From positions 1 to 42,544 of the forward strand of contig JAJXWT010000005.1 of assembly GCA_021781475.1 (NCBI GenBank): a stretch of DNA of 42,544 bases, written 5' to 3'. Shown here piece by piece: positions 7,060-17,043 of this stretch. The first letter of the stretch is position 1; each line of letters opens with the position of its first letter. Below the pieces are notes generated by a model. That model was not told the origin of the DNA and did no database searches. It saw nothing but the letters and a program-made list of their open reading frames with translations. The stretch is from a bacterium. Its GTDB lineage: Bacteria > Patescibacteriota > Saccharimonadia > Saccharimonadales > Saccharimonadaceae. The translations under genes and the position numbers were made by a program.

Positions 7060-10000
7060 ATGGCTAAATCAAGCACTGCTGCAACGTCCAAGAGCACGCG
7101 CGTCTTTTTTACTAAAGACGATATTTTGGAATTGCCAAACCTAGTTGACCACCAAAAGGAGTCTTGGAAAGACTTTGTGGAAACTGGGCTGAGCGAAATA
7201 TTCGCGGAACTAAACCCAATCGAAGATTACACAGGCCAAAAGCTTGCGCTTCGATTTAAGGACTACTCGTTCCAAGTACCAAAAAACACCGAAAAGTATG
7301 CAAAAGAAAATAACGTCACGTTTGACGCGCCCTTAATGGTCAACGTGGAGCTGACAAACAAGGTTACGGGTGAAGTAAAAGAGCAAGAAATTTACCTTGG
7401 TGATTACCCATGGATGACAAACCGCGGTACGTTTATTGTGAATGGCACCGAACGTGTTGTCGTAAGCCAGCTAATCCGTAGCGCTGGTGTGTTCTTTACC
7501 GCCGATAAAGCTGGTGGCCGCAACCTATATGGTGCAAAAATTATCCCTGGCCGTGGCGCATGGCTTGAATTTGAGACTGCCGCCAACGGTGCGCTATACG
7601 TTAAGATTGACCGCCGCCGCAAAATTGCTGTCACAACGCTGCTCCGCGCGCTCGGCCACAGCAAGGTTGGTGATATCAAAGAGCTCTTTAATGATATCGA
7701 TACGGGTGACGTAAAATATATCGACGCAACACTCGAAAAAGACCCGACCCACGGTGTAAACGAAGCCCTTATTGAGGTTTACCGACGCCTTCGCCCAGGT
7801 GACCTCGCCACAGTCGACAACGCACGCCAAATGATTGAACGTATGTTCTTTGATTTTAAACGTTTTGACTACAGCCGTGTTGGCCGTTATAAGCTAAACC
7901 AGCGCCTTGGCCTTGATGTGCCGAACACCACGGAATTCCGCACGTTCCAGATGGCAGACCTGATTGCGATCATTCGCGAAATAATTCGCCTGAACAACAC
8001 GCAAGATATGCCCGACGATATCGACGCCCTGAGCAACCGCCGCATTAAGTTGGTCGGCGAGCTTGTTGCGCGCCAGTTCCGCGTTGGTATGCTCCGCATG
8101 CAGCGTAACGCCATGGACCGCATGAGCATGAGCGACATTGAAACCGTTACGCCAAGCCAGCTTATTAATGCACGCCCAGTGGTTGCCGCAGTTCGTGAGT
8201 TCTTTGCAAGCAGCCAGCTGAGCCAGCTACTCGACGAAGTAAACCCGCTATCTGAACTAAGCCACAAACGCCGCCTTAGCTCAATGGGCCCTGGTGGCTT
8301 AAGCCGCGAACGCGCCGGTTTTGACGTGCGCGATGCTCACCCGACGCACTACGGCCGTATTTGTGCTGTGGAAACGCCAGAAGGCGCAAACATTGGGCTG
8401 GTGCTTAACCTTGCCGCCTATGCCCGTGTCAATGAATATGGGTTTATTGAAACACCGTACTACAAGGTGAATAACGGTATGGTTACCAACGAAGTTGTGT
8501 ACCTTGATGCTGCGCAAGAGCTCACCGAGGTGATCGCTGACGCCGGCGCTCATATCGACGCACATGGTAAGTTTATTAACGAGCGTGTATCTGCGCGCAA
8601 GTTTTTGCAGCCAGGTCAGGTTGACGTTACAGAGGTCACCTATATGGACGCTGCACATAAGCAGATTTTGGGCTCGACTGCAGGTCTTGTGCCATTTATC
8701 GAAAAAAACCGTATTGACCGTTCTTTGACCGGTTCGAACATGCAACGCCAGGCTGTGCCGCTTTTGAGCACGCAGGCCCCAACCGTTGGCACTGGTATTG
8801 AGCACATTGTTGCCCGTGACAGTAGCCAGCTGATTGTCGCAGAAGGCGATGGTGAAGTCGTGCGCGCCGATGGCGACGTCGTTGAAGTAAAGTACAAAGA
8901 CGGCGTAAAGGCTTACGAGCTGATTCACTTTGCTAAGAGCAATGACGACCGTAGCATTAACCAAAAGACTGTTGCTGTACGCGGCCAAAAGGTCAAAGCC
9001 GGCGATATCTTAATCGAAGGTGCAAGTATTAAAGATGGCGAGCTAGCCCTTGGAAAAGACCTGCTGGTGGCATTCATGCCATGGGCTGGGTATAACATGG
9101 ACGACGCAATTGTGCTAAGCCGCCGCATGGTCGAAGATGACACGCTGACAAGCATTAACATCAAGGACTACAACGTAGAAGTCCGTGAAACCAAGCTTGG
9201 CCCCGAAATTGTCACCCGTGACATTCCAAACGTGAGCGAAGAATCACTCCGCCACCTTGACGAATACGGTATTGTGCAGGTAGGGAGCGAGGTGAAAGCC
9301 GGCGACGTACTTGTGGGTAAAATTACACCTAAGGGTGAACAAGAACTAAGCAGCGAAGAGCGCCTACTGCGAGCTATCTTTGGTGAAAAAGCCAAGGATG
9401 TACGCGATACCAGCCAACGCATGAACAATGCGGGCGGCGGTAAAGTTGTTGGCGTTAAGATCTTTAGCCGCGAAAACGGCCACGAACTGAAAGCCGGCGT
9501 ATTGATGCAGATCCAAATTTTTGTGGCGCAGTTCCGCAAAATTAGCGTTGGCGACAAGCTCGCTGGCCGCCACGGAAACAAGGGTGTGGTAGCGCGGATT
9601 TTGCCAATCGAAGACATGCCGTTCATGGAAGACGGTACCCCTGTTGATATCGTGCTGAACCCACTTGGTGTGCCAAGCCGTATGAACCTTGGCCAGCTAT
9701 TTGAGACACACCTTGGTATGGCCGCGCGCGCCCTTGGCTACAAGGTTGCAACGCCACCATTTAACGGTGTGCCGCTTGATGTGATTCAGAGCGAACTGAA
9801 AAAGGCTGGTTTTGCCGAAGACGGTAAGAGCCAATTGTTCGACGGCCGCAGCGGTGACGCCTTTGAAGAACGCACCACTGTTGGTGTGATGCACATGATT
9901 AAGCTGCACCACATGGTTAGCGACAAAATTCACGCGCGCTCAACTGGGCCATACACCATGGTTACCCAGCAGCCACTTGGTGGTAAGGCGCAAAACGGTG

Positions 10001-10476
10001 GCCAGCGTTTTGGCGAAATGGAGGTCTGGGCACTTGAAGCATATGGTGCTGCCTCGACCCTACAAGAAATGCTGACTATTAAGTCCGACGATGTGTACGG
10101 CCGCGCAAAAGCCTACGAAAGCATCATCAAAAATGATGTGATTACTGGGCCAAAATTGCCAGAAAGCTTTAACGTGCTTGTCAAAGAGCTGCAGGGCCTT
10201 GGCCTACGTGTCGACCTTGTCGACGAAGGTGAGCAAATTGACGCCGAAGTGCTAATTGAAAACGCTGGCCCCGAAGACAAGACGGTGCCTGCGAGCAATC
10301 TAGCCGAGGAAATCGAGACTGTCCTTGACGAAAGCGACGAGCTTGGTGATATCGACGATAGCGACGGTGTTGAAATCCGTGATATCGATGACGGGGGCCA
10401 GATTGCCAGCGTTGATGAAGCATACGACGAACTATACGATGAAATAACAACCAAGGAAGATGAGGAGGACGCCTAA
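7060..10476 (+). CDS. rpoB: RNA polymerase beta subunit
   Basis: An 1138-aa catalytic subunit of RNA polymerase, similar in size to the beta of Gram-positive bacteria and lacking the large lineage-specific insertions of proteobacteria. The rifampicin region is intact (residues about 386-410): Asp392, His402 and Ser407 match E. coli Asp516, His526 and Ser531, while Met409 replaces Leu533. Other conserved blocks include GDKLAGRHGNKGV and the C-terminal GGQRFGEMEVWALEAYGA. The last 75 or so residues form a strongly acidic tail. AAGGGG lies about 6 nt before ATG. The stop overlaps the rpoC start in TAATG, so the two are translationally coupled. No rplJ/rplL lies upstream, unlike in many bacteria. 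Confidence 0.98.
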   Translation: MAKSSTAATSKSTRVFFTKDDILELPNLVDHQKESWKDFVETGLSEIFAELNPIEDYTGQKLALRFKDYSFQVPKNTEKYAKENNVTFDAPLMVNVELTNKVTGEVKEQEIYLGDYPWMTNRGTFIVNGTERVVVSQLIRSAGVFFTADKAGGRNLYGAKIIPGRGAWLEFETAANGALYVKIDRRRKIAVTTLLRALGHSKVGDIKELFNDIDTGDVKYIDATLEKDPTHGVNEALIEVYRRLRPGDLATVDNARQMIERMFFDFKRFDYSRVGRYKLNQRLGLDVPNTTEFRTFQMADLIAIIREIIRLNNTQDMPDDIDALSNRRIKLVGELVARQFRVGMLRMQRNAMDRMSMSDIETVTPSQLINARPVVAAVREFFASSQLSQLLDEVNPLSELSHKRRLSSMGPGGLSRERAGFDVRDAHPTHYGRICAVETPEGANIGLVLNLAAYARVNEYGFIETPYYKVNNGMVTNEVVYLDAAQELTEVIADAGAHIDAHGKFINERVSARKFLQPGQVDVTEVTYMDAAHKQILGSTAGLVPFIEKNRIDRSLTGSNMQRQAVPLLSTQAPTVGTGIEHIVARDSSQLIVAEGDGEVVRADGDVVEVKYKDGVKAYELIHFAKSNDDRSINQKTVAVRGQKVKAGDILIEGASIKDGELALGKDLLVAFMPWAGYNMDDAIVLSRRMVEDDTLTSINIKDYNVEVRETKLGPEIVTRDIPNVSEESLRHLDEYGIVQVGSEVKAGDVLVGKITPKGEQELSSEERLLRAIFGEKAKDVRDTSQRMNNAGGGKVVGVKIFSRENGHELKAGVLMQIQIFVAQFRKISVGDKLAGRHGNKGVVARILPIEDMPFMEDGTPVDIVLNPLGVPSRMNLGQLFETHLGMAARALGYKVATPPFNGVPLDVIQSELKKAGFAEDGKSQLFDGRSGDAFEERTTVGVMHMIKLHHMVSDKIHARSTGPYTMVTQQPLGGKAQNGGQRFGEMEVWALEAYGAASTLQEMLTIKSDDVYGRAKAYESIIKNDVITGPKLPESFNVLVKELQGLGLRVDLVDEGEQIDAEVLIENAGPEDKTVPASNLAEEIETVLDESDELGDIDDSDGVEIRDIDDGGQIASVDEAYDELYDEITTKEDEEDA

Positions 10477-13400
10477 TGCCACGTATTGTACAAACGAGCA
10501 GCATTGCGGACTTTGACGCGGTACGCTTAGCAGTTGCGAGCCCTGAAGACATCCTGAAATGGAGCTACGGTGAAGTTACCAAGCCAGAAACCATTAACTA
10601 CCGCACGCAAAAGCCCGAACGCGATGGTTTGTTCTGCGAACGTATTTTTGGCCCAGTCAAAGATATCAATCCGCACGACAACAAGCTAAAGGGTGTGCGC
10701 AGCCGCGAAGCAGCCGTTGATAAAAATGGCGAACTGGTTACAAAGGCAATTGTGCGCCGCGAACGCATGGGCCACATTAGCCTTGCTACCCCAGTTGCTC
10801 ACATTTGGTTTATGCGCGGCACGCCAAGCGCCATGAGTTTGCTGCTTGGTATTACTGTGCGCAATCTTGAGCGGGTCGCTTACTTTGCAACCTACGTTAT
10901 TTTGAATGTTGATACCGAAAAACGAGACCAATACTTGGCTGACATTGAAGCCGAAACAAATGCTGGCCGTGCTGCGATTAAAATTCGCTACGAACGCGAA
11001 GCCGAAGCCGAGGGTGCTGATGTCAAGTCGCTCGCCGAAGCCCAAAGTAAGGAAATCGAAGAGCTTGAAAGCACCTACTTAGTCAAGAAAAACCAGCTTG
11101 AAGGCTTAGTAAAAGGCGCACTCTTAAACGAAACAGACTATCGTAATTTGCCCGAAGAATACGAAGAGCTTGCGACTGTTGACATGGGCGGCAGCGCCCT
11201 TAAGGCGTTGCTTGACGAAATTGACTTGCCAACCCTTATTGGTGAGCTGTCTGCCGAAGTCGAGACCGCAAAGGGCCAGCGCGAAAAGAAGCTGCTCAAG
11301 CGCCTAAAGGTGCTTGAAGGTATGCTTGCGGCCGGTATTAAACCAAACAGCCTGTGCCTCACGGTATTGCCGGTCATTCCTCCGGATCTTCGCCCGATGG
11401 TGCAATTGACGGGTGGCCGTTTTGCAACGAGCGACCTAAACGACCTGTATCGCCGTGTCATTAACCGTAACAACCGCCTTAAAAAGCTTATTGACCTAAA
11501 TGCTCCAGAAGTAATTCAGCGCAACGAAAAACGCATGCTACAAGAGGCCGTGGATAGCCTAGTTGACAACAGCGCCGCCCGTGGTGGCCGCGCCGTGAAC
11601 GCAACTGGTGGTCGTCGCCGCCTTAAGAGCATTAGCGACATGCTAAAAGGCAAGCAAGGCCGATTCCGCCAAAACCTGCTAGGTAAACGCGTTGACTACA
11701 GCGGTCGTTCAGTAATTGTTGTCGGCCCTAAGCTCAAAATTAGCGAATGCGGCCTGCCAAAGCAAATGGCGCTTGAGCTATTTAAGCCCTTTGTGATTAG
11801 CTGGTTGATCCAAAATGAATACGCACACAACATTCGAAGCGCAACGCGCTTGATTGAAGCCGGCGAAGCAGCGGTGTGGGACGCACTCGATGAGTGTATC
11901 AAGGGCAAATATGTTTTGCTTAACCGCGCACCGTCACTCCACCGCCTAAGCATTCAGTCGTTCCAGCCGGTACTTGTCGAAGGCAAGGCTATCCAGCTGC
12001 ACCCGCTGGTGGCGACCGGTTTTAACGCCGACTACGATGGTGACCAGATGGCCGTACACTTGCCACTAAGCCACGATGCACAACGCGAAGCGCGTGAGTT
12101 GATGAGCGCAACTAACAACTTGCTGAAACCTGCCGATGGTAGCCCAGTGCTAAACATCAACCAGGACGTCGTGCTTGGTAACTACTACCTTACCTACGAA
12201 AAACCAAGTGCGCAGACCGATCGTATCCAAATGTTCGCAAGCAGCCGCGACGCCGAGCTGGCGTATGACATGCATAAACTACAGCTGCAAGCGCCAATCC
12301 GCATTCGTGCTAAGGGCGCTGTCCGTAGTACAACGCTTGGCCGCGTGTTCTTTAACGAGATTTTGCCAGAAGATTTCCCATTCACCAACAAGGTTCAGAA
12401 CAAAAAAGAGCTGAAAAAGGTGCTGGGGCAAATCTTTGACAAATACGGTGCCGAGCAAACAGCGCTGATTGCTGACCGAATGAAAGGTTTGGCATTCCGT
12501 TTTGCAACCGTGAGTGCTGTGTCTACCAGCATGACCGACTACGTTACCTTTGACGAAATTAGCGACTTTGTGACCGAAGGCGACGCAAAAGCCACAATCA
12601 TCAGCGAACAATACGACGAAGGCCTGATTACCGAAGATGAGCGCTACAGCCTCACGGTAAACAACTGGCGCGCAGTCGACAACAAGGTAGAGGCGTTCCT
12701 AAAAGAGCAGCTTGCACATATGGACACCAGCGTGAGTACAATGGTGAACTCTGGTGCGCGTGGTACCATTAGCAACATTAAGCTTGCGAGTGCCATGATT
12801 GGTATCCAGGTAGATGCCAACAACCGCGAAATTGAGCTGCCGGTGCGGAGCAACTACAAAACAGGTCTTTCTAGCCTTGAAGCGTTTATCGCGACCCGCG
12901 GTAGCCGTAAGGGGTTGATTGACACCGCACTTAAGACCGCCGACTCTGGGTACTTAACCCGCCGCCTGGTCGACGTGAGCCAAGACGTGTTTACTGTCGA
13001 AGACACCACGGGTGACGACGAAGGTTACCTGATTTACCGCAACGAAAGCGAACTCACGATGATCAGCTTTGGTAACCGCCTATACGGCCGCTACACCCGG
13101 GACGCTGTTCCAGGGCATATTGGCGCCGACGAGCTGATTACCCGTGCAGTTGCCGATGCAATCGATGCCGATGAGAAAATCGCCGAAGTACGCATTCAAA
13201 GCGTCCTTTCAACCAACAACTTGCATGGTATCCCACGCAAGAGCTATGGCATTGACATGGCCACTGGCCACCTCATTGCGAACGCTGAGCCTGTTGGTGT
13301 GATTGCCGCCCAGTCAGTGGGTGAGCCAGGCACGCAGCTAACCCTAAAGACATTCCACAACTCTGGTGTGGCTGGTGGTGACATTACCACTGGTTTGCCA

Positions 13401-14312
13401 CGTGTTGAAGAGCTATTTGAAGCACGCAACCCGAAGGGCCAGGCGCACATGAGCGAAGTCGCTGGTACTGTTGACGTATGGGAAGACGGCCGAAAATACA
13501 TCGTTCAAGTTACCCCAACAGCGGGCCATGTTGAACGCCTACCGCTTGATGGCCGTAAGCCTGCCCTAAAGGCTGGCAGCAACGTAAAGACCGGTGACGT
13601 TTTGGCCGAACAAAACGGCGAAAACCCACTCTTTGCACCATTCGACGGCGTCATAGAATTCGCCGAAGACACCGTGGTAATTGCCGCGAACGCAAGTGGC
13701 CCTGTCCGCTACGAAATCCCGGGCACCGCTCAACTTGTCGTAAAGGCCGGTGATGCAGTCGAAGCTGGCGATCGCCTGACTGGTGGATCGCTCAACCTCC
13801 ACGACCTCATGCGCCTAAAGGGCACCGAGGCAACGCAGCGCTACATCATCAACGAAGTGCTTGGCATTTATGCCGCACAGGGGCAAGACGTGGCCGACAA
13901 ACACTTGGAGATTATTGTTCGCCAAATGTTTAGCCGTGTCCAAGTTGAAGACCCAGGTGACAGCACCTTTGTAATGGGCGACATTGTGAGCAAGGCAAGT
14001 GTTGTGGATGCCAACCGTACCTTGGTTGCAGATGGTAAAAAGCCGGTGCAATACACGCAGTTGCTCCTTGGTATTACCAAGGTGAGTATTTGGAGTGATA
14101 GCTGGCTGAGCGCCGCATCATTCCAGGACACAACCCGCGTGCTCATTAACGCCGCCACCAGCGGCCGCGCCGACCACCTCCGTGGCCTAAAGGAAAACGT
14201 GATCATTGGTCGCAAGATTCCTGTTGGTACCGGTGCGCCTTCAGCCCTAGCCCCCGCCGAGTCATTCGACTACGTCGAGGAAATTGCCGAAGACGCCGAG
14301 CGTGTCGCCTAA
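10476..14312 (+). CDS. rpoC: RNA polymerase beta' subunit, lacking both zinc sites
   Basis: A 1278-aa subunit that carries the catalytic magnesium site: NADYDGDQM at residues 517-525, with Asp519, Asp521 and Asp523 as ligands and Tyr520 where bacteria usually have Phe. The bridge helix and trigger-loop region around [20 protein letters not shown] is intact. Odd: the N-terminal zinc ribbon (about residues 61-90) has no cysteine, and the second zinc site is also gone; Thr844, Thr913, Pro920 and Ser923 stand where E. coli has Cys814, Cys888, Cys895 and Cys898. The surrounding sequence aligns without gaps, so this is substitution, not deletion. GAGGAGG before the start and a 1-nt overlap with rpoB indicate coupling. 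Confidence 0.98.
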   Translation: MPRIVQTSSIADFDAVRLAVASPEDILKWSYGEVTKPETINYRTQKPERDGLFCERIFGPVKDINPHDNKLKGVRSREAAVDKNGELVTKAIVRRERMGHISLATPVAHIWFMRGTPSAMSLLLGITVRNLERVAYFATYVILNVDTEKRDQYLADIEAETNAGRAAIKIRYEREAEAEGADVKSLAEAQSKEIEELESTYLVKKNQLEGLVKGALLNETDYRNLPEEYEELATVDMGGSALKALLDEIDLPTLIGELSAEVETAKGQREKKLLKRLKVLEGMLAAGIKPNSLCLTVLPVIPPDLRPMVQLTGGRFATSDLNDLYRRVINRNNRLKKLIDLNAPEVIQRNEKRMLQEAVDSLVDNSAARGGRAVNATGGRRRLKSISDMLKGKQGRFRQNLLGKRVDYSGRSVIVVGPKLKISECGLPKQMALELFKPFVISWLIQNEYAHNIRSATRLIEAGEAAVWDALDECIKGKYVLLNRAPSLHRLSIQSFQPVLVEGKAIQLHPLVATGFNADYDGDQMAVHLPLSHDAQREARELMSATNNLLKPADGSPVLNINQDVVLGNYYLTYEKPSAQTDRIQMFASSRDAELAYDMHKLQLQAPIRIRAKGAVRSTTLGRVFFNEILPEDFPFTNKVQNKKELKKVLGQIFDKYGAEQTALIADRMKGLAFRFATVSAVSTSMTDYVTFDEISDFVTEGDAKATIISEQYDEGLITEDERYSLTVNNWRAVDNKVEAFLKEQLAHMDTSVSTMVNSGARGTISNIKLASAMIGIQVDANNREIELPVRSNYKTGLSSLEAFIATRGSRKGLIDTALKTADSGYLTRRLVDVSQDVFTVEDTTGDDEGYLIYRNESELTMISFGNRLYGRYTRDAVPGHIGADELITRAVADAIDADEKIAEVRIQSVLSTNNLHGIPRKSYGIDMATGHLIANAEPVGVIAAQSVGEPGTQLTLKTFHNSGVAGGDITTGLPRVEELFEARNPKGQAHMSEVAGTVDVWEDGRKYIVQVTPTAGHVERLPLDGRKPALKAGSNVKTGDVLAEQNGENPLFAPFDGVIEFAEDTVVIAANASGPVRYEIPGTAQLVVKAGDAVEAGDRLTGGSLNLHDLMRLKGTEATQRYIINEVLGIYAAQGQDVADKHLEIIVRQMFSRVQVEDPGDSTFVMGDIVSKASVVDANRTLVADGKKPVQYTQLLLGITKVSIWSDSWLSAASFQDTTRVLINAATSGRADHLRGLKENVIIGRKIPVGTGAPSALAPAESFDYVEEIAEDAERVA

Positions 14313-14337
14313 ACCGTAGGCGCACGCTAGGCACATT

Positions 14338-14368
14338 AAAAATCGCTCCAGCGCATGGGGCGATTTTT
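14338..14368 (+). terminator. Terminator after rpoC
   Basis: A 12-bp stem (14338-14349 with 14357-14368, one T-G pair) with a 7-nt loop; the right arm ends in TTTTT. Confidence 0.85.
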
Positions 14369-14468
14369 AATGGCTTAAAAGTAGCTAGGCAGTGCGAGCT
14401 GTGCAAATGTTACCGGCCGCGCAGGTGGCTTTAGGCCGTAGTCGATATCGGGCTTGCCGTAAGGGGTG

Positions 14469-14497
14469 TGGACATATAGATGCAGATGTAGTATACT
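14469..14497 (+). promoter_or_regulatory. Promoter of rpsL-rpsG
   Basis: TGGACA (14469-14474), 17 nt, TATACT (14492-14497). The predicted leader to rpsL is about 150 nt. The stretch 14369-14468 between the terminator and this promoter holds nothing I recognise. Confidence 0.7.
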
Positions 14498-14502
14498 GCC
14501 AT

Positions 14503-14559
14503 ATGAGTTTCCTTTTTGGCGGAGTTAAGGTGTGTGTAATACCTGGCAAGGCCAAATAA
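14503..14559 (+). CDS. Possible 18-aa leader peptide ahead of rpsL
   Basis: ATG lies 5 nt after the -10, at the predicted transcription start, and opens an 18-codon frame (MSFLFGGVKVCVIPGKAK) ending in TAA. If the transcript starts at 14503 this would be a leaderless upstream ORF 95 nt ahead of rpsL. Short imperfect stems follow (for example GGGC/GCCC near 14601-14617). The same placement recurs at other promoters here, which is the only support; it may be chance. Confidence 0.3.
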   Translation: MSFLFGGVKVCVIPGKAK

Positions 14560-14654
14560 GCGCGAGCGGGCGTTTGCTGCGCAGTGTTCGCAACCGTCAT
14601 GGGCCTTTAGCAAGCCCTCACTTCAATAAGTAAACTGTTAGACAGGAATTTTTA

Positions 14655-15068
14655 ATGCCAACAATCAATCAGTTGATTCGTAAACCTCGGCAGACTGCTG
14701 GTAAAAAAAGCAAGTCGCCGGCGCTAGGTCGTATTCAAAACGCCCTTAAAGTGCGCTACTACGACCAAGACGCTCCGCTTAAGCGTGGGGTGTGTGTTAA
14801 GGTGACCACTAAAACACCAAAAAAACCTAACTCAGCCCTCCGTAAGGTCGCCCGCGTGCGCCTCACGAACGGCTACGAAGTGTGGGCCTATATTGGCGGC
14901 GAAGGCCACAACCTGCAAGAGCACGCCGTTGTGCTGGTGCGTGGCGGCCGCGTGCCAGACCTACCGGGTGTGCGCTACCACATTGTTCGTGGTGCCCTTG
15001 ACCTTCAGGGTGTCGCTAAACGCCAACAGGGCCGTAGCAAGTACGGTGCTAAGAAAGCGGAGAAATAA
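14655..15068 (+). CDS. rpsL: 30S ribosomal protein S12
   Basis: A 137-aa decoding-centre protein with the longer N-terminal loop seen in Gram-positive S12. The [10 protein letters not shown] block is intact, with Lys56 at the position of the classic streptomycin-resistance lysine (E. coli Lys42/43). The second such lysine, in [14 protein letters not shown] of E. coli and B. subtilis (Lys101 in the latter), is proline here (Pro101); the neighbouring Asp102, methylthiolated in many bacteria, is kept. AGGA lies 8 nt before ATG. It heads a two-gene unit with rpsG. Confidence 0.97.
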   Translation: MPTINQLIRKPRQTAGKKSKSPALGRIQNALKVRYYDQDAPLKRGVCVKVTTKTPKKPNSALRKVARVRLTNGYEVWAYIGGEGHNLQEHAVVLVRGGRVPDLPGVRYHIVRGALDLQGVAKRQQGRSKYGAKKAEK

Positions 15069-15070
15069 TC

Positions 15071-15550
15071 ATGCCACGTAAAGTTACTAAAAAACTACAG
15101 CGAAACATCAAGCCTGACCGCAAATACCAAAGCGTATTGGTGCAGCGTTTGATTAACAAAAGCATGCTTGATGGTAAAAAGTTGACCGCTGAGCGTGCTG
15201 TATACGGCGCCCTAGAGCAAGCCGCTAAAACCCTTAAAAGCGAAGACCCACTCGAAGTATTTGAGCGCGCACTTAAAAATGTGAGCCCAAACTTTGAAGT
15301 AAAAAGTCGCCGTGTTGGTGGTGCAAACTACCAGATTCCATTCCCCGTACAGGGCCACCGCCAATTACACTATGCCTTTACCTGGCTTGTGCAAAGCGCC
15401 CGCTCACGCAATGGCATGCCTTACCAAAAGCGCTTGGCGCTTGAAATCGTTGATGCTTACAACGAAGCGGGTTCTGCCTACAAAAAGAAAGAAGATACCC
15501 ACCGCATGGCCGAAGCAAACCGCGCATTCGCGCACTTTGCCCGCACCTAG
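15071..15550 (+). CDS. rpsG: 30S ribosomal protein S7
   Basis: A 159-aa protein that nucleates assembly of the 30S head and contacts the E site. Seen: the N-terminal MPRK start, the conserved helix KLINKSMLDGKK-like segment (about residues 28-38), and VGGANYQIPFPV (about 82-93) of the beta-hairpin. The length is slightly above the usual 156. It starts 2 nt after rpsL with GCGGAGA just upstream and ends at a strong terminator, so fusA and tuf are not in this unit as they are in the classic str operon. Confidence 0.97.
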   Translation: MPRKVTKKLQRNIKPDRKYQSVLVQRLINKSMLDGKKLTAERAVYGALEQAAKTLKSEDPLEVFERALKNVSPNFEVKSRRVGGANYQIPFPVQGHRQLHYAFTWLVQSARSRNGMPYQKRLALEIVDAYNEAGSAYKKKEDTHRMAEANRAFAHFART

Positions 15551-15570
15551 TTGTGCCGACTAAAAACCAA

Positions 15571-15600
15571 AATACCACCCCTTACCGGGTGGTATTTTTT
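15571..15600 (+). terminator. Terminator after rpsG
   Basis: A perfect 10-bp stem (15571-15580 with 15587-15596), 6-nt loop, and a T-run to 15600. Confidence 0.92.
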
Positions 15601-15627
15601 GCCAATCGAACCATCCGTGCCACAAGT

Positions 15628-15636
15628 TGCTATAAT
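15628..15636 (+). promoter_or_regulatory. Extended -10 promoter of the 150-aa membrane protein
   Basis: TG-C-TATAAT, 7 nt before ATG 15644; no -35 is evident. Leaderless placement. Confidence 0.6.
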
Positions 15637-15643
15637 AGTGGGT

Positions 15644-16096
15644 ATGATTATGATGAACCACCTACTTACAGGGGCGGTTATTGCGCTAACAATTAAGCAG
15701 CCCGAGCTGATGATTCCGCTTGCGTATGCTTCGCATTTTGTGCTGGACAGCGTACCGCACTATGGCGAGGGCAAGGATGGCCAGGAATACATTAAAACGC
15801 CGGTATCGTGGACAATTATTACAATCGATGCGCTTGTGAGCGGTACGTTTTTGTTTTGGCTCGTTGATACCCACCATTACATGCTTTTGCTTGGGGCAGT
15901 ATTAGCGTATATGCCAGATGCCACGTGGATTTACCGGTTTATGCACTACCGGGTTACAAAACGACATACCAGCCGCAACCGCATGTCGCGATTCCACGAG
16001 CGCCTGCAGCGTGAATACACGTGGGCATATGGGCTCGAATTTACCTACCTGATTGTTGTGCTTTCGGTCCTAATCGGAAAATTGCAGCACATATAG
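15644..16096 (+). CDS. Membrane protein, possibly related to YdjM/DUF457 metal-dependent hydrolases
   Basis: A 150-aa protein with about three to four hydrophobic segments (around residues 5-35, 48-68, 72-88 and 128-145). Conserved-looking polar residues sit at membrane edges: His6, then HFVLDSVPHYG, HHY and PDATW. The early His and the HxxxD-like motif recall the DUF457/YdjM membrane family, but the match is by eye only. A basic loop with RxxRxxR-type spacing precedes the last helix. ATG 15644 is chosen because it lies 7 nt after an extended -10. It stands as a single gene between rpsG and an unknown gene. Confidence 0.6.
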   Translation: MIMMNHLLTGAVIALTIKQPELMIPLAYASHFVLDSVPHYGEGKDGQEYIKTPVSWTIITIDALVSGTFLFWLVDTHHYMLLLGAVLAYMPDATWIYRFMHYRVTKRHTSRNRMSRFHERLQREYTWAYGLEFTYLIVVLSVLIGKLQHI

Positions 16097-16108
16097 CGTA
16101 ATTTTGTG

Positions 16109-16138
16109 TTGCATAAGCGCTATAAGTCGCAGTATAGT
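16109..16138 (+). promoter_or_regulatory. Promoter of the 255-aa gene
   Basis: TTGCAT (16109-16114), 18 nt, TATAGT (16133-16138); leader about 40 nt. Confidence 0.55.
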
Positions 16139-16183
16139 ATCAGTATATGGTAATTAACGTGCGGACAGGGCTAGGGGACTAGG

Positions 16184-16951
16184 ATGACGGAGTGGCTCGT
16201 AGCTGCTAGCTGCGCGCCGGAGCCGCATGTCCCACCGCCAGAATATAGTTCACCAGCACTGCGCCGCTGGAATAAAGCCTATCAAACAGACCGCGTTGCG
16301 ACACCTACTAATGAGTATGGGCTAGTTGATACGGAGCAACTCCTTTCAAGGGTTGCGAGCCATATTAGGGCAGATTATACGTGGCCCGAGTTCACAAATG
16401 TCCATCACCTATATTATCCAAGGGCAGAATACGACACGGATTCAATGACACTGGCGTTCCGTGAGCTAACAGCGAATAAGGTTTCTGTCCCTATTCAAGC
16501 GCATAACGTCCTTCATGCATTGGTGACACCTGTCCAAATGCCAGGGGCCGACGTTATGAGGCAGGCGCTGCTAGAAGATTATCTGCAATCAACCGCTTTT
16601 GCTCAAGGTCGATGCGCAGTTCAGCTTATACGGTTACAGCAGCAGGTAGAGTCAGGAGCTTACGTTAGGGAACATGTCCTAATCGGCGGAAAGGAACTTA
16701 CCCCGAATGAGTACGCAACGCAGGCAAGTATAGCTACTGAGCAATTTTATGAGTATTTAGAACGGTATACGGCAGCTTACTCCATCGGTTTAGGCGCAGA
16801 CCCCAATCGGTATGCGAACACACCACTTGCAAAGATCGTGGAAGGCCTAGGCCGAGTCGCAGGGAGATATTACCTCGACTATAGGTTTACGTCGCAGCAG
16901 CTTGTTCGCACGCATGGATTTACTGGCGAAAAACAGTCACTAGCTGCATAG
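16184..16951 (+). CDS. Hypothetical protein, 255 aa
   Basis: Not recognised. The product appears soluble and largely helical, rich in Tyr, Arg and Gln, with two Cys (Cys10 and one in GRCAV near residue 144). A cysteine at position 10 after VAAS resembles a lipobox, but the preceding stretch is too short for a signal peptide. AGGGG lies about 7 nt before ATG, so it is a standard leadered gene. It sits alone ahead of the fusA promoter with no terminator visible between them. Possibly lineage-specific; no function is proposed. Confidence 0.7.
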   Translation: MTEWLVAASCAPEPHVPPPEYSSPALRRWNKAYQTDRVATPTNEYGLVDTEQLLSRVASHIRADYTWPEFTNVHHLYYPRAEYDTDSMTLAFRELTANKVSVPIQAHNVLHALVTPVQMPGADVMRQALLEDYLQSTAFAQGRCAVQLIRLQQQVESGAYVREHVLIGGKELTPNEYATQASIATEQFYEYLERYTAAYSIGLGADPNRYANTPLAKIVEGLGRVAGRYYLDYRFTSQQLVRTHGFTGEKQSLAA

Positions 16952-16968
16952 CATTTTCAAGATCAATC

Positions 16969-16977
16969 TGATATAAT
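16969..16977 (+). promoter_or_regulatory. Extended -10 promoter of fusA
   Basis: TG-A-TATAAT with no clear -35; leader of about 60 nt, with AAGGA at about 17025 some 14 nt from the ATG. Confidence 0.6.
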
Positions 16978-17043
16978 AATTAGCAATGCGCTATTTTTGA
17001 TGGCGAAAATTTTTAACTAAATGTAAGGAAAAGCGAGACTTTT

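Noticed and set aside
10260-10473. Acidic C-terminal tail of RpoB as a novelty
   Set aside because: Similar acidic tails occur in beta subunits of Gram-positive bacteria.
16184-16216. Lipoprotein signal at the start of the 255-aa protein
   Set aside because: Only nine residues precede the cysteine and there is no hydrophobic h-region long enough.
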